NCBI RefSeq assembly: GCF_943193185.1
Contig: NZ_CALPDE010000006.1
Coordinates: 22,703-86,702 of the forward strand
Direction: 5' to 3'
From: Lactococcus ileimucosae
Lineage (GTDB): Bacteria > Bacillota > Bacilli > Lactobacillales > Streptococcaceae
DNA: 64,000 bases
Part shown: positions 56,101 to 63,928 of the stretch, in pieces
Position numbering within the stretch: the first letter of the stretch is position 1
Layout of the letters: every line of letters begins with the position of its first letter
Translations under genes and position numbers: made by a program
The notes under the pieces: generated by a model
What the model was told of the DNA's origin: nothing
Seen by the model: only the letters and a program-made list of their open reading frames with translations
The model's database searches: none

Positions 56101-57590
56101 TTGGTGTGCTTGATATTCCAAGCTTGCAAAGTCAAGAAGTTTATAACTATGATTTGGAAGAAAGCTCTCACACAGTGCTTTTTGCAAGTCCTGGTTTTGG
56201 GAAGTCCACCGCCCTTCAAACGCTTGTTATGAACTTGGCTCGTCAGAATACACCAGAGCAGGTTCAATTCAACCTATTTGACTTTGGAACCAATGGCTTA
56301 TTGCCACTGAAAGAGCTTCCTCATGTAGCAGATATCGTGACCTTGGAAGAAAATGAAAAACTCCAAAAAATGCTTCAGCGCCTGGAACAAAATCTGGCAG
56401 AACGTAAGGCTTTATTCAAGAAAGTAGGCGTTGCTAATCTTAAACAGTATCAAAGTAAAACGCAACATGAACTGCCAATCATTGTGAATGTTTTAGATTC
56501 TTATGACGGCTTAAGTCCAAATGATAATCGTAAAGATACGATTGACAATCTTTTACTGAAAGTTTTGCGTGAAGGTGCTGCTGTAGGAATTTATTTGGTA
56601 CTCACTGCAGGCCGTTATAATGCTATCCGCATGAATATGATGGCCAATATTCAGACAAAGATGGCACTCTTCTTAAATGAAGATGGAGACCTCAGCAATC
56701 TCTTTGGCCGTGAGAAATTAGAACAGGTGGAGCTTCCAGGACGTGCACAAATTAAATTAGAGCAACCTTTAGCCCTTCAAATATACCTGCCTACAAGGGA
56801 AGAAAATGAAGTGGAGGCACTTGCAGCACTTGACCAAGAAATCGTGGCAATGAAAGAGGAATGGAAAGGGGCTTTACCAGATGAAATTCCAATGGTTCCT
56901 GATGAATTGACACCGGAAACCTACGAATCACTGATTAGCCGTGAGGAACACGTGATGCCTCTAGGACTCAATAAATTAAGTGCTCAGGCAGAATTCTTCA
57001 AATTCTTTGAAGCGAAGAGTTTGGGGATTTTCCCTGCATCTGCAAAGCAGTTTAAACTACTGATGCCTTTCTTGATGGAACAGATATTTGAAGCTGCTGG
57101 CGAGGCAGAGCTTGTCTTAATCGATGCCAGCAAGAACTTGGAACACTATGCATCTCAAGCTACTGCATATATCTCGAAAGAAGCGATCATCACGCAAAAT
57201 ATGGATCTTCAAAAGGCATTGAAGGCTTGGTTAGAAGAAGAATCGACAACAGTACGTGTATTAATCATGAATGGACTTGCAGACCTTGTGACGCAACTCA
57301 ACATTCAACAAGGACAGCTGGTTTCCTTACTCACTCAAAATAATCCTAACAAGCAATTGATTGTGATGGATTACTTCACTCGTGTAGGGAATAGTTTCAA
57401 CATGCCTACAACGGCTGTGCGTGAAAATGCTTATCAGATTCTCTTTGGCGGTGACTTAAACAGTCAGCATCTGATTGAAAATCTTCCTCTGGAAGTGAAG
57501 AAAGAAGTTGTCAATAAAAATGTTCTGCATGCGGTGAAAGATGAAGAATTCTTTAACATTGTCGTTCCTGTAGAAAGTGAGGAGGCTTAA
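53112..57590 (+). CDS. essC: FtsK/SpoIIIE-type secretion ATPase EssC
   Basis: Motor of type VIIb secretion, 1492 residues. Two N-terminal FHA-like domains (about 1-200) precede a pair of helices (about 243-290). The first ATPase domain has Walker A GGTSGSGKS near residue 681 and Walker B region LMLVSDEFAE. The second has GFGKST near residue 1029 with ILILNV-like Walker B (IIVNVLDSYD). The third, C-terminal domain lacks a recognisable P-loop (FPASAKQFK at the expected place). C-terminal variants of EssC are known to match their effector sets, so the last 250 residues may decide which effector module works here. Confidence 0.96.
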   Translation: MKELFELEHSQKENQNFLYDARHPEEILYIIFILKDKLEKVTLTESQMTASYAHLLFGVVNEQLLVNGEKLSKGMHDIDGIPLFVLLAEELQTHFLILDNQEFVIHNQTTPCAIQTQDDSLIIIDNEDETQPLALIKPLGDFVYYNDEKLNKSTSVLFKIGDTLLTPELMIERRSEQWKVTAFSQEVIFNPEFFLEQQRKLEKPQDFPEYRRSPRLNLEIPEESFKFEKIGDKEQAPKGGLLKAILPPIGMLVAGGLTTLLAGRNALMMMATALVSAMTVVFTVTQYRTEKKDRLERERQREEDYQIYLAKTTSKLNQVHRQENKVLHYQQPSPQRLLEKIEKYDSRLYERMANNKDFLQVSLGTGTQPSGLKVETDYTPRDEGEWASHVKGLVGKYTKQEDTPVTLDLRHQTLGLIGNYELLKDTVSNLYLQLAFFHSYRDLNFIALVPEKAYAKDWHKWRFLPHFKVQGINTRGIVHNAKSRDMVLSSFYQIINSRQQELNAAGREKPTFLPHFVFTIFDDSYLAGHGLNEFLAEDMSDLGVTVIWCKEDKKLLPETITALVEVKNQQAGVLIQDNGHHMDKVYHPYPALESQENFEVILRQMSSLEHMEVEKNAIPERLSLLEQYLVETVEDLDIASRWAQAEPSKSIASMIGWKGKKEFAFWDLHEQVHGPHAIVGGTSGSGKSEFLTTYLMGLAINFSPEDIGMLIIDWKGGGIADTLVDLPHFMGSITNLDGAGTARALASINAELKKRQREFREYGVQNIAGYTKLYRERLNPREGVKYPEKPLPHLMLVSDEFAELKENVPEFLDELTSVARIGRSLGVHLILATQKPDGVVNDQIDANSKSKVALKMSDEANSRALIKTGDAAHITNAGRGYLRVGESEVYELFQSGYGGVEYNPHATQEETKDERIFHINAAGQWELFYDPREEVIDQNHDKEELPTQLQATIQEIVKTFEESSYTKPDKPWLPNLAGAIVTEPVKREEKRNLSIPFGVLDIPSLQSQEVYNYDLEESSHTVLFASPGFGKSTALQTLVMNLARQNTPEQVQFNLFDFGTNGLLPLKELPHVADIVTLEENEKLQKMLQRLEQNLAERKALFKKVGVANLKQYQSKTQHELPIIVNVLDSYDGLSPNDNRKDTIDNLLLKVLREGAAVGIYLVLTAGRYNAIRMNMMANIQTKMALFLNEDGDLSNLFGREKLEQVELPGRAQIKLEQPLALQIYLPTREENEVEALAALDQEIVAMKEEWKGALPDEIPMVPDELTPETYESLISREEHVMPLGLNKLSAQAEFFKFFEAKSLGIFPASAKQFKLLMPFLMEQIFEAAGEAELVLIDASKNLEHYASQATAYISKEAIITQNMDLQKALKAWLEEESTTVRVLIMNGLADLVTQLNIQQGQLVSLLTQNNPNKQLIVMDYFTRVGNSFNMPTTAVRENAYQILFGGDLNSQHLIENLPLEVKKEVVNKNVLHAVKDEEFFNIVVPVESEEA

Positions 57591-57591
57591 A

Positions 57592-58038
57592 ATGTCTGAA
57601 AATGAAAAGAAGCTCCAATTTTTAGGGCTGGGATCAGTTGTTGAGATTGACCATATGGATGCTTTAGCAGAGACACTTTATGTGATTGTGGCAAGAGCAG
57701 TTGGAAAGGACAGCTCGGGGGAGACAATTTTACGCTATCAAGTTGCGCCTCATCCACAAGGTGGTTCTGCAAGACAAGCAGATGCGATTATCACGCTTGC
57801 GGAATCTGACATAACGAAGATTGTCTTCGAAGGTTATCGCGATGAAAAAGACGATAAGTTTTTGTCTGACATGATAGCTGGGATGGAAAAGGCAATTAAG
57901 AAAATGGGAAGCTCTCCTAAGGCTACAGCACTTCCTCAAGAAAAAAAGGAAGAAAAGCCAGTTGTTTCAGAACCGCCTAAGGTGGAGGATGAAAAAGAAC
58001 TCTTAAAAAGAGATCCCTTTTATAAATTTAAAAAGTAA
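57592..58038 (+). CDS. DUF4176 family T7SS-associated protein, long form
   Basis: A 148-residue protein. The first 100 residues follow the DUF4176 pattern (LGLGSVVEIDHM, then ITKIVFEGYRDEKDDKF). The last 45 are Lys/Pro/Glu-rich and end FYKFKK. ATG 57592 with GAGGAGG upstream starts two bases after the essC stop. DUF4176 proteins occur beside LXG effectors; their function is unknown and a chaperone or adaptor role is inferred from context. A second, shorter copy lies at 60624. Confidence 0.72.
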   Translation: MSENEKKLQFLGLGSVVEIDHMDALAETLYVIVARAVGKDSSGETILRYQVAPHPQGGSARQADAIITLAESDITKIVFEGYRDEKDDKFLSDMIAGMEKAIKKMGSSPKATALPQEKKEEKPVVSEPPKVEDEKELLKRDPFYKFKK

Positions 58039-58059
58039 ATCAAAGAAAGGTTAAGGAGA

Positions 58060-58338
58060 ATGGGAGCAATAAAATCAGATATAAGTGCAGCTTCAGATGC
58101 CGTTTCGATGTTTAACAGCAGTGGACAGCCTTCAAATACAAAGTTTGAGCTTGGGGAAAGCAACATTGCAGGCATGAAAAGGGCAGCAGAGGTTTCTAAT
58201 AGCATCATTGAAGACCTAACAAAGCTTCAGTCAAGTATTAAAACACAAGCTGATAAGTTCCCTAAGCTGGCTGCGGTCATTGAAGAAAGAGATAAGCAAG
58301 ATGCAGTTGCTTTAACCGACATGAGCTGGGGCTTTTAA
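58060..58338 (+). CDS. Small SACOL2603-type T7SS protein (TIGR04197-like)
   Basis: A 92-residue helical protein without WXG in the middle, starting GAIKSDISAASDAVSMFN and ending EERDKQDAVALTDMSWGF. It resembles the small WXG100-like partner proteins (Lap-type, TIGR04197) encoded just before LXG toxins, which form a complex with the LXG domain. Its C-terminal ERDxQDA motif is shared with EsxA. Ribosome site AGAAAGG at 58044-58050. Confidence 0.82.
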   Translation: MGAIKSDISAASDAVSMFNSSGQPSNTKFELGESNIAGMKRAAEVSNSIIEDLTKLQSSIKTQADKFPKLAAVIEERDKQDAVALTDMSWGF

Positions 58339-58341
58339 TTG

Positions 58342-58698
58342 ATGGCGAAGGATAAAAAAGCAGACAAGCGCTTAGAATGTGATTGGAAAATCGCATCCAT
58401 AGAAAGTAAAAGTGATGAACTGTATCTGGAAGAGCAAAAAGCACAACAGGCATTGGAAAATTTTTCGACCATCATGATGAGTAGCTTTAAGCAACTTCAA
58501 GCCATTGACGACGACATCAATAGGAGAAGTCACAGGCAAAATGCTTACAGTGAGACCCAGCAAAAGCAAAAATATATCTCGGAACTTATTTTTCAGCAAC
58601 AAGAGGCATTAAAAGCTGAATATAAAAAAGAGAGACTCAAACTTGAAGCAGAACGAGAAAAATTGCAAAAAGAGAGGGACAGTTTATCATGGGACTAA
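58342..58698 (+). CDS. DUF3958 coiled-coil T7SS partner protein
   Basis: A 118-residue, highly charged helical protein (YLEEQKAQQALENFS, then KYISELIFQQQEALKAEYK, KLEAEREKLQKERDSL). This fits DUF3958, encoded upstream of LXG toxins and probably a second helper binding the LXG domain. It starts three bases after the previous stop (a TTG at 58339 is in frame; ATG 58342 is preferred) and overlaps the LXG gene by 10 bases, which implies coupled expression with the effector. Confidence 0.78.
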   Translation: MAKDKKADKRLECDWKIASIESKSDELYLEEQKAQQALENFSTIMMSSFKQLQAIDDDINRRSHRQNAYSETQQKQKYISELIFQQQEALKAEYKKERLKLEAEREKLQKERDSLSWD

Positions 58699-59933
58699 TC
58701 TATAATCCATCTGAATCGCAGGGACTTATAGCTGCCTTAAACGGAAACATCGGAACTGCGGAAGTAATAATTGATAACCTCAATCAAGCCAGCCAACATT
58801 TGACATCAGCCTTAGACACAAACGCATTATCTGGGGCAGCCTATACCGCTGGTAAGGGAATGTTTTCACAGCTGGTGCTTCCGACGATTTCAAAAGCCTC
58901 AAAGGCAGTAGAAAAATTAAAAACAGAACTCCAAAAATATAAAGATTATGATTCGGCAGTGGGCAATGAAGTTTTAGATGAAGACAAGCTAAATATGCAG
59001 CTTCAAGCTTTAAAAGCTCAACAATCCGCCATAACTTCACAAATTAATTCTTACAATCAGCTCGCTTCAGCTCATCCTGAAAATAGCGATTTGAACACAA
59101 GCTATGTTCATCTAAAAGAACAATTGTCCTCCTACATGAGTAACGTCAACGATGATATTCAGAAAGTTGAAAAAAAGCTTGAGAAACTGCATGAGTTTAA
59201 TGATAACGTGAACACGCTTTTCACTTCATCAAAGGAAGATTTTAAAGCGGTTATGGATATGATGTCTGCCTTTAGTTCGGCAGAATTTGATGAAGCAGGT
59301 AATTTTACACTTAATATTAAAAATAATAAAGAATTGAAACGTTTGAAAGAAATAGCAGGGGAGGTATTAGAAGATCTTAAAGAAGAAAGTATCACATCTC
59401 TCTGGGAAGAAAATATAACGAAGGCTATTCATAATAAGGCAAAGACACGGGGAAAAATTGCAGCAGAAGCTATCTATAAAAATAGATATTCAATCAAAAT
59501 GGCTAACGGTAAAATTTTAGGGAAAACTAAGGGCGCTACAGCTGCAGCAATGAAAGAAGCAGAAGACTTGGCTAGCAAATCTGGTAAAAGTTTAGGAAGA
59601 TGCGTAGCAGGTGGTTTTGCAGTAGTTGGAGGCATTATGGATGGATATGAGGACTATCAACGAGATAAGAGTGTTGGTAAGGCTGTTATCCATGGTGCTT
59701 TGTCTGTAGGTGGTTCATTCGTAGCTGCAGGGGTAGCATCATTTATTCCAGGACCTGGATGGGCTCTTGCTGCTGGTATAGTTGGAGGCGTCATAGTTGG
59801 CAAAGGTGTTGATTGGTTAGTTGAGCAAAAATTTGTTAAAGATGCCTCTAAGAATGTAGAAAAAACTGTGGGTAAAGCTATACAAGGGGTGACAAATTTC
59901 TTTGGTTCTGTTGGAAAGGCATTTTCATGGTAA
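58689..59933 (+). CDS. LXG-like T7SS effector with glycine-zipper C-terminus
   Basis: A 414-residue effector. The N-terminal half is an elongated helical LXG-type secretion domain (SESQGLIAALNGNIGTAE, YTAGKGMFSQLVLPTISK, long coiled segments to about 235). After a basic middle comes a Gly/Ala-rich membrane-active region at about 296-385: GGFAVVGGIMDGYEDY, HGALSVGGSFVAAGVASF, AAGIVGGVIVGKGVDW. Glycine-zipper C-termini occur in pore-forming LXG toxins such as TelE. The downstream gene overlaps by seven bases and encodes a multi-helix membrane protein, the expected immunity partner. No nuclease or NADase motif is seen. Confidence 0.8.
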   Translation: MGLIYNPSESQGLIAALNGNIGTAEVIIDNLNQASQHLTSALDTNALSGAAYTAGKGMFSQLVLPTISKASKAVEKLKTELQKYKDYDSAVGNEVLDEDKLNMQLQALKAQQSAITSQINSYNQLASAHPENSDLNTSYVHLKEQLSSYMSNVNDDIQKVEKKLEKLHEFNDNVNTLFTSSKEDFKAVMDMMSAFSSAEFDEAGNFTLNIKNNKELKRLKEIAGEVLEDLKEESITSLWEENITKAIHNKAKTRGKIAAEAIYKNRYSIKMANGKILGKTKGATAAAMKEAEDLASKSGKSLGRCVAGGFAVVGGIMDGYEDYQRDKSVGKAVIHGALSVGGSFVAAGVASFIPGPGWALAAGIVGGVIVGKGVDWLVEQKFVKDASKNVEKTVGKAIQGVTNFFGSVGKAFSW

Positions 59934-60637
59934 AGAAAAAATGGGTGCGTATTAAATGGTGTGGTCTTCCTAGCATCAGATATTTATTTATTGTAATGCC
60001 TGATGGTCAACGAGCTATTGTGGATCATTGGCCTGGTACCAACATTTTTAATTATCTTCCGATCGTCAGGAAAAGGCGGAAATTTAATGTATATTTAATT
60101 CCAAATGAAATGGATATTTCTGAGTGGGAAAAATATTTAACCAGTGAACTAGATATGATGTCATCTGCTACAAAAGCCTTAACAGGCACATTTTTAGCAA
60201 GAATATTAGGTGTAGGAGCAGTTGGTACGGTAATGATCGGTTTGCTTAATTTATTTGAAAAACCTTTGGATACAACTCTTAAGTTTTTTCACATTCCTCC
60301 TTCTATATTTATTGTTATTTCTAGCTTTTTGATGTGGGTGATTGCCAATTTTATTAGTAAGCAAGCTATTCAAAAAAAAATTCCTTTAGAAAGGTTTGAA
60401 TTAAGGAGAAAGTTGATTCAACTGAAATTTAAAGATTTTATTTTTTCTGCTGGCATAGGAATATTTGTAATTGGTATTATATTTCTTCTTCTAGCTTTGG
60501 GGAATAATTATAATACCAATGGCATAGTTGTTTTAACAATTTTAACTTGGTTAGGGCTTTTTGCTTACGCAGGAATTTTACGAACAGCAGATTTATATAT
60601 TTTAGAGAGTACAGGAGAGAGTAATGCAGGAAAGTAA
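59927..60637 (+). CDS. Probable membrane immunity protein to the LXG effector
   Basis: A 236-residue protein with an 80-residue soluble N-terminus and four predicted helices: LGVGAVGTVMIGLLNLF, IFIVISSFLMWVIANF, FIFSAGIGIFVIGIIFLLLAL, IVVLTILTWLGLFAYAGIL. It starts inside the LXG gene (seven-base overlap), and the local sequence is visibly more A/T-rich than the machinery genes. Position, coupling and topology suit an immunity protein that neutralises a pore-forming toxin, as TipE does TelE. No family was recognised, so the function is inferred. Confidence 0.65.
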   Translation: MVKKKWVRIKWCGLPSIRYLFIVMPDGQRAIVDHWPGTNIFNYLPIVRKRRKFNVYLIPNEMDISEWEKYLTSELDMMSSATKALTGTFLARILGVGAVGTVMIGLLNLFEKPLDTTLKFFHIPPSIFIVISSFLMWVIANFISKQAIQKKIPLERFELRRKLIQLKFKDFIFSAGIGIFVIGIIFLLLALGNNYNTNGIVVLTILTWLGLFAYAGILRTADLYILESTGESNAGK

Positions 60638-60971
60638 AAAACTGCTTCCATTAGGAAGTTTGGTGTATCTTAAAGAGGGTACAGTGAAGATGTTGATTAT
60701 TGGTCGTTCGAACTTATTAAATCGTTTCAACAAGGAAAAGCCAGCTTTATTTGATTATTCGGCGGTCATGTACCCTATGGGATATGCCGGGGAAGACAAA
60801 GTATTCTTTTTTAATCATGAAGATATAGATGAAATTGAATTTGAGGGCTATACGGATAGCGAGAATGAGCAGTATCTAAAAAATATGAAGGAATATCAAG
60901 AAAAAAATAGTGACACATTCATTCGTGAAGATGTCAGTCAATTTCTTGAAGAAAATAAATTAGTAGAATAA
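60624..60971 (+). CDS. DUF4176 family T7SS-associated protein, short form
   Basis: A 115-residue protein with the clear DUF4176 pattern: LLPLGSLVYLKEGTVKMLIIGR, DYSAVMYPMGYAG, FFFNHEDIDEIEFEGYTDSE. It overlaps the putative immunity gene by 14 bases and closes the effector module. It is a divergent paralogue of the protein at 57592. Function unknown; a link to effector export or immunity is inferred from repeated co-occurrence. Confidence 0.82.
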   Translation: MQESKKLLPLGSLVYLKEGTVKMLIIGRSNLLNRFNKEKPALFDYSAVMYPMGYAGEDKVFFFNHEDIDEIEFEGYTDSENEQYLKNMKEYQEKNSDTFIREDVSQFLEENKLVE

Positions 60972-61042
60972 CCTCTACTAATTACTAGTGATGATTTAAA
61001 GAAATCGTCAGTAGTAAAGAGTAGAAAAATAAAGGAAGTATT

Positions 61043-63826
61043 ATGGAGAAAAAATTTGTAAAAAATGTGAAGAAAAAACAATGGCTCTCTATTGGCTTAT
61101 TGACGGTTGCTGTGCTTGCTCTTATAGCTGTCTTTGCTTATTTGAGCTTTAATAAAAAGACACAGAAAACCGTCTCAAAACCAACGATTGCTTTGGTCAA
61201 TGAAGATAAGGAATCGAGTTTTAACAAGAAAGTCTATAATTTTGGGAGAGACTTTGTTAATTTAGTATCCGGAGATACGAAATACAACTGGCAAGTTGTT
61301 TCACGTTCTGTCGCAGACCGGGCTTATAAGGATAAGGCAGTAGATGCGGTGATTTATATTCCGCAAAACTTCTCTCATGATATCTTGACCTTACAGGATA
61401 TCAACCCGATACAGTCTCAGGTCAATTATAAACTGCAAAACAACCAGTCAGAGTTGTCCCAGAACTTACTTGATGATAAGATTACGACCATCTTGCGTGA
61501 TTTCAATCAAAGTATTGTCAAGATGTACTATGCTTCAGTTGCAGGGAATATCTTAGAAGCTCAGAATAACATGAATGCCGTCATTGCAAATCATGGGAAA
61601 GTATTGACGAACCTTTCTAATCAAGTTTATGGTCCATTTCAGACAACCAATCAAAACTACTCCTCTGTTGTAACCGCAGCTGAAAGTTTAAAGTCAGCAA
61701 ATAGCGCGTGGATTGCTTCGCAAAATAGTTTTAGCAAGTCGACACAAGGCATGCTAGACTCAACAAGCAAAACATTTAACAACCAGTTGCCTCGCTTAAA
61801 GCAGTACTTTGATACTCAAAAAGAAATCGCAGATGTCAATCTGAAAAATGGTAATCAAGCTATCATCAATCAAGCAGAAGAAGATCAAAAAGCTTATTTT
61901 AAACAGTTTGATGGTCTCTACCTTGATACACTCAATAACTTATCTCCTTTTTATAAAGATGAGGGTAACGGTAAGACATCTGGTCTCTTTGCCAATCTCC
62001 AGAAGCAAGTGACGGATTACAATGAAAATATCAAAGAATTGCGGAAAAGTTTGGACACACAGCTTGGGGCCCTTAATGATAATCGCGATGACTTATTCAA
62101 GTTAGAAGCTGGACTCTATGAGCAATTTTTTGCTCAAAAAGACTTAAAGTTTGAGGACTTTAATAAGGTGATAGATGTTCTACAAGATACTAAAAAGGCA
62201 GAAAAGCTAGCAAGGAAAGCCTTGGCTCAAAAGATAACATCATTTAATCACGAGGATAATCTTAATGACACAGCTTACCTATCAAATCTGAAAAAATTAC
62301 TGGGAGAAATACCTTGGGAAATTTCAAACTATAAGGCTTTGTTTGAGGCTATGGAAGCTTCTGGGGTAGATGTTTCTCAATACAAAAAAGACTTGAACTT
62401 GATTGAACGCTACGGGAATGCGTTACAGGCATCTGGTGAAAAGGTGTCGCAAGGACAAGTATTATTCCTTCTCGATATCCCTACAGTCAACACAACGGAA
62501 CAGTCTTTCCACCAAACGTTAAACATCACAGTTCCTGCAGGGAAACAATATGAGCTTAAACCGCTTAAAATTACAGGAGCTCAAGTAACCTACAATAAGG
62601 ACAGATCAAGCATAAAATCAAAAGAAGGTGAGATTATTGATAGGGGAAATAACACTCTTGTTCTTTACAACAAAAGCACAGAGGGGACAGAAGAGGATAA
62701 AAAAGGTGAAGATGTAACTTTCACGATTGTTTATGACGTTTCCCTTGCACAGAGTACAAAGGCAAGCATTGAATTTGGCTGGGGTGAAAAAAATCTGAAG
62801 AAGAATTCTACCTCAGCGGATTACACACTGTATCCAAGAAATGAAATTTCTGATTATTTAGGCGGGAATAAGTTTGGAAGGGTTGCTGAACTCTTGGGGA
62901 ATATCGATAAGGCTGCTACTCTTATCACATGGATTTACGGGGTACCAAATTCTTCTGTGAATAAAATGAACACATTGGAGGACTTTAAAAACGCATCACC
63001 AAAATCTATTTACAACCTGTATGGCAATATGGACATGTCTCAACTGGAAAAACGCCTAAGTGACAGTGATGTAAAGGCGTATCAAGAGGCAGGTCAAGAG
63101 AATATTGTAACTTTGATTGAGTCAATTACTGCCCTAAATGGAAGTATTGATGATTTAAGCAAAGCTAAAGACAATTTGAACGATAATCAGTTACCAGAGA
63201 AATATTTTGAACAAAATATGAGCGAACTCTTCAACTGGTATAATGATACGCTGGTCTCAATTGACCGATATTACAAATCATGGAAGAAAAATGATGTGCA
63301 GACACTCGCCTTAAAACCTTGGCAAGAATATAATTCTGCTGATGTCGCGCTCTATCAAGACAAAGCAGCCAGTGATGACCTTTACAAAACTATTTCCGAA
63401 CTGTCAACAAACACAGCACAAAGGGCAGAAGAAACCGCTAAAAGTGCCCATATGATTAAAGACAATGCTGACGAATTTAACCGGCTGGTCGCGACAACGC
63501 AGGAGACAAAAGCTTCTGCAGAAAAACTGCTGAAAAACACAGACAATCTCTTGAATGATGGAAATAGTTCGTTCAATAAGAGTGAAGATTACAATAACAA
63601 TTTCAGTAAGGTTCTGTCGAATACCCGTAGCCAAGCTGCTGATAAAAATCAAATATTTAACTTCTTTGCGCAGCCATTTAGCATTAAGAATCTTACAGAA
63701 GCAGTTGATTCAATCAAAAAGGAATTTGATTGGCGTTGGCTGATTATCTTTATCCTAGGTTTATTGCTGGGTGTGCTAGGTACCCTTATTTCTCGAGCAA
63801 TCACGAAAAAGCATAAGAAAGTTTGA
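61043..63826 (+). CDS. esaA: Type VII secretion membrane protein EsaA
   Basis: Protein of 927 residues (Staphylococcus EsaA is about 1,000) of the YhgE/Pip-like EsaA family. An N-terminal helix (about 14-34) is followed by a large extracellular helical domain (TIALVNEDKESSFNKKVYNFG at its start) and a C-terminal helix (WRWLIIFILGLLLGVLGTLI) with a basic tail. It forms the outer arm of the T7b complex and is a phage receptor-like surface structure in some species. It is usually near the start of the locus; here it is last, after the effector module. Confidence 0.92.
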   Translation: MEKKFVKNVKKKQWLSIGLLTVAVLALIAVFAYLSFNKKTQKTVSKPTIALVNEDKESSFNKKVYNFGRDFVNLVSGDTKYNWQVVSRSVADRAYKDKAVDAVIYIPQNFSHDILTLQDINPIQSQVNYKLQNNQSELSQNLLDDKITTILRDFNQSIVKMYYASVAGNILEAQNNMNAVIANHGKVLTNLSNQVYGPFQTTNQNYSSVVTAAESLKSANSAWIASQNSFSKSTQGMLDSTSKTFNNQLPRLKQYFDTQKEIADVNLKNGNQAIINQAEEDQKAYFKQFDGLYLDTLNNLSPFYKDEGNGKTSGLFANLQKQVTDYNENIKELRKSLDTQLGALNDNRDDLFKLEAGLYEQFFAQKDLKFEDFNKVIDVLQDTKKAEKLARKALAQKITSFNHEDNLNDTAYLSNLKKLLGEIPWEISNYKALFEAMEASGVDVSQYKKDLNLIERYGNALQASGEKVSQGQVLFLLDIPTVNTTEQSFHQTLNITVPAGKQYELKPLKITGAQVTYNKDRSSIKSKEGEIIDRGNNTLVLYNKSTEGTEEDKKGEDVTFTIVYDVSLAQSTKASIEFGWGEKNLKKNSTSADYTLYPRNEISDYLGGNKFGRVAELLGNIDKAATLITWIYGVPNSSVNKMNTLEDFKNASPKSIYNLYGNMDMSQLEKRLSDSDVKAYQEAGQENIVTLIESITALNGSIDDLSKAKDNLNDNQLPEKYFEQNMSELFNWYNDTLVSIDRYYKSWKKNDVQTLALKPWQEYNSADVALYQDKAASDDLYKTISELSTNTAQRAEETAKSAHMIKDNADEFNRLVATTQETKASAEKLLKNTDNLLNDGNSSFNKSEDYNNNFSKVLSNTRSQAADKNQIFNFFAQPFSIKNLTEAVDSIKKEFDWRWLIIFILGLLLGVLGTLISRAITKKHKKV

Positions 63827-63863
63827 GATAATAAAAGCAGAGGATATTCAATAACATAAAGTT

Positions 63864-63889
63864 AAGAAGCTCCAGTCGGGGCTTCTTTT
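63864..63889 (+). terminator. Terminator of the type VII locus
   Basis: AAGAAGCTCC pairs with GGGGCTTCTT around AGTC, followed by TTC, about 38 bp after the esaA stop. Confidence 0.88.
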
Positions 63890-63928
63890 CTCATGCCTAA
63901 AAGCAATCCCCAGCCAAACTAACCACCC

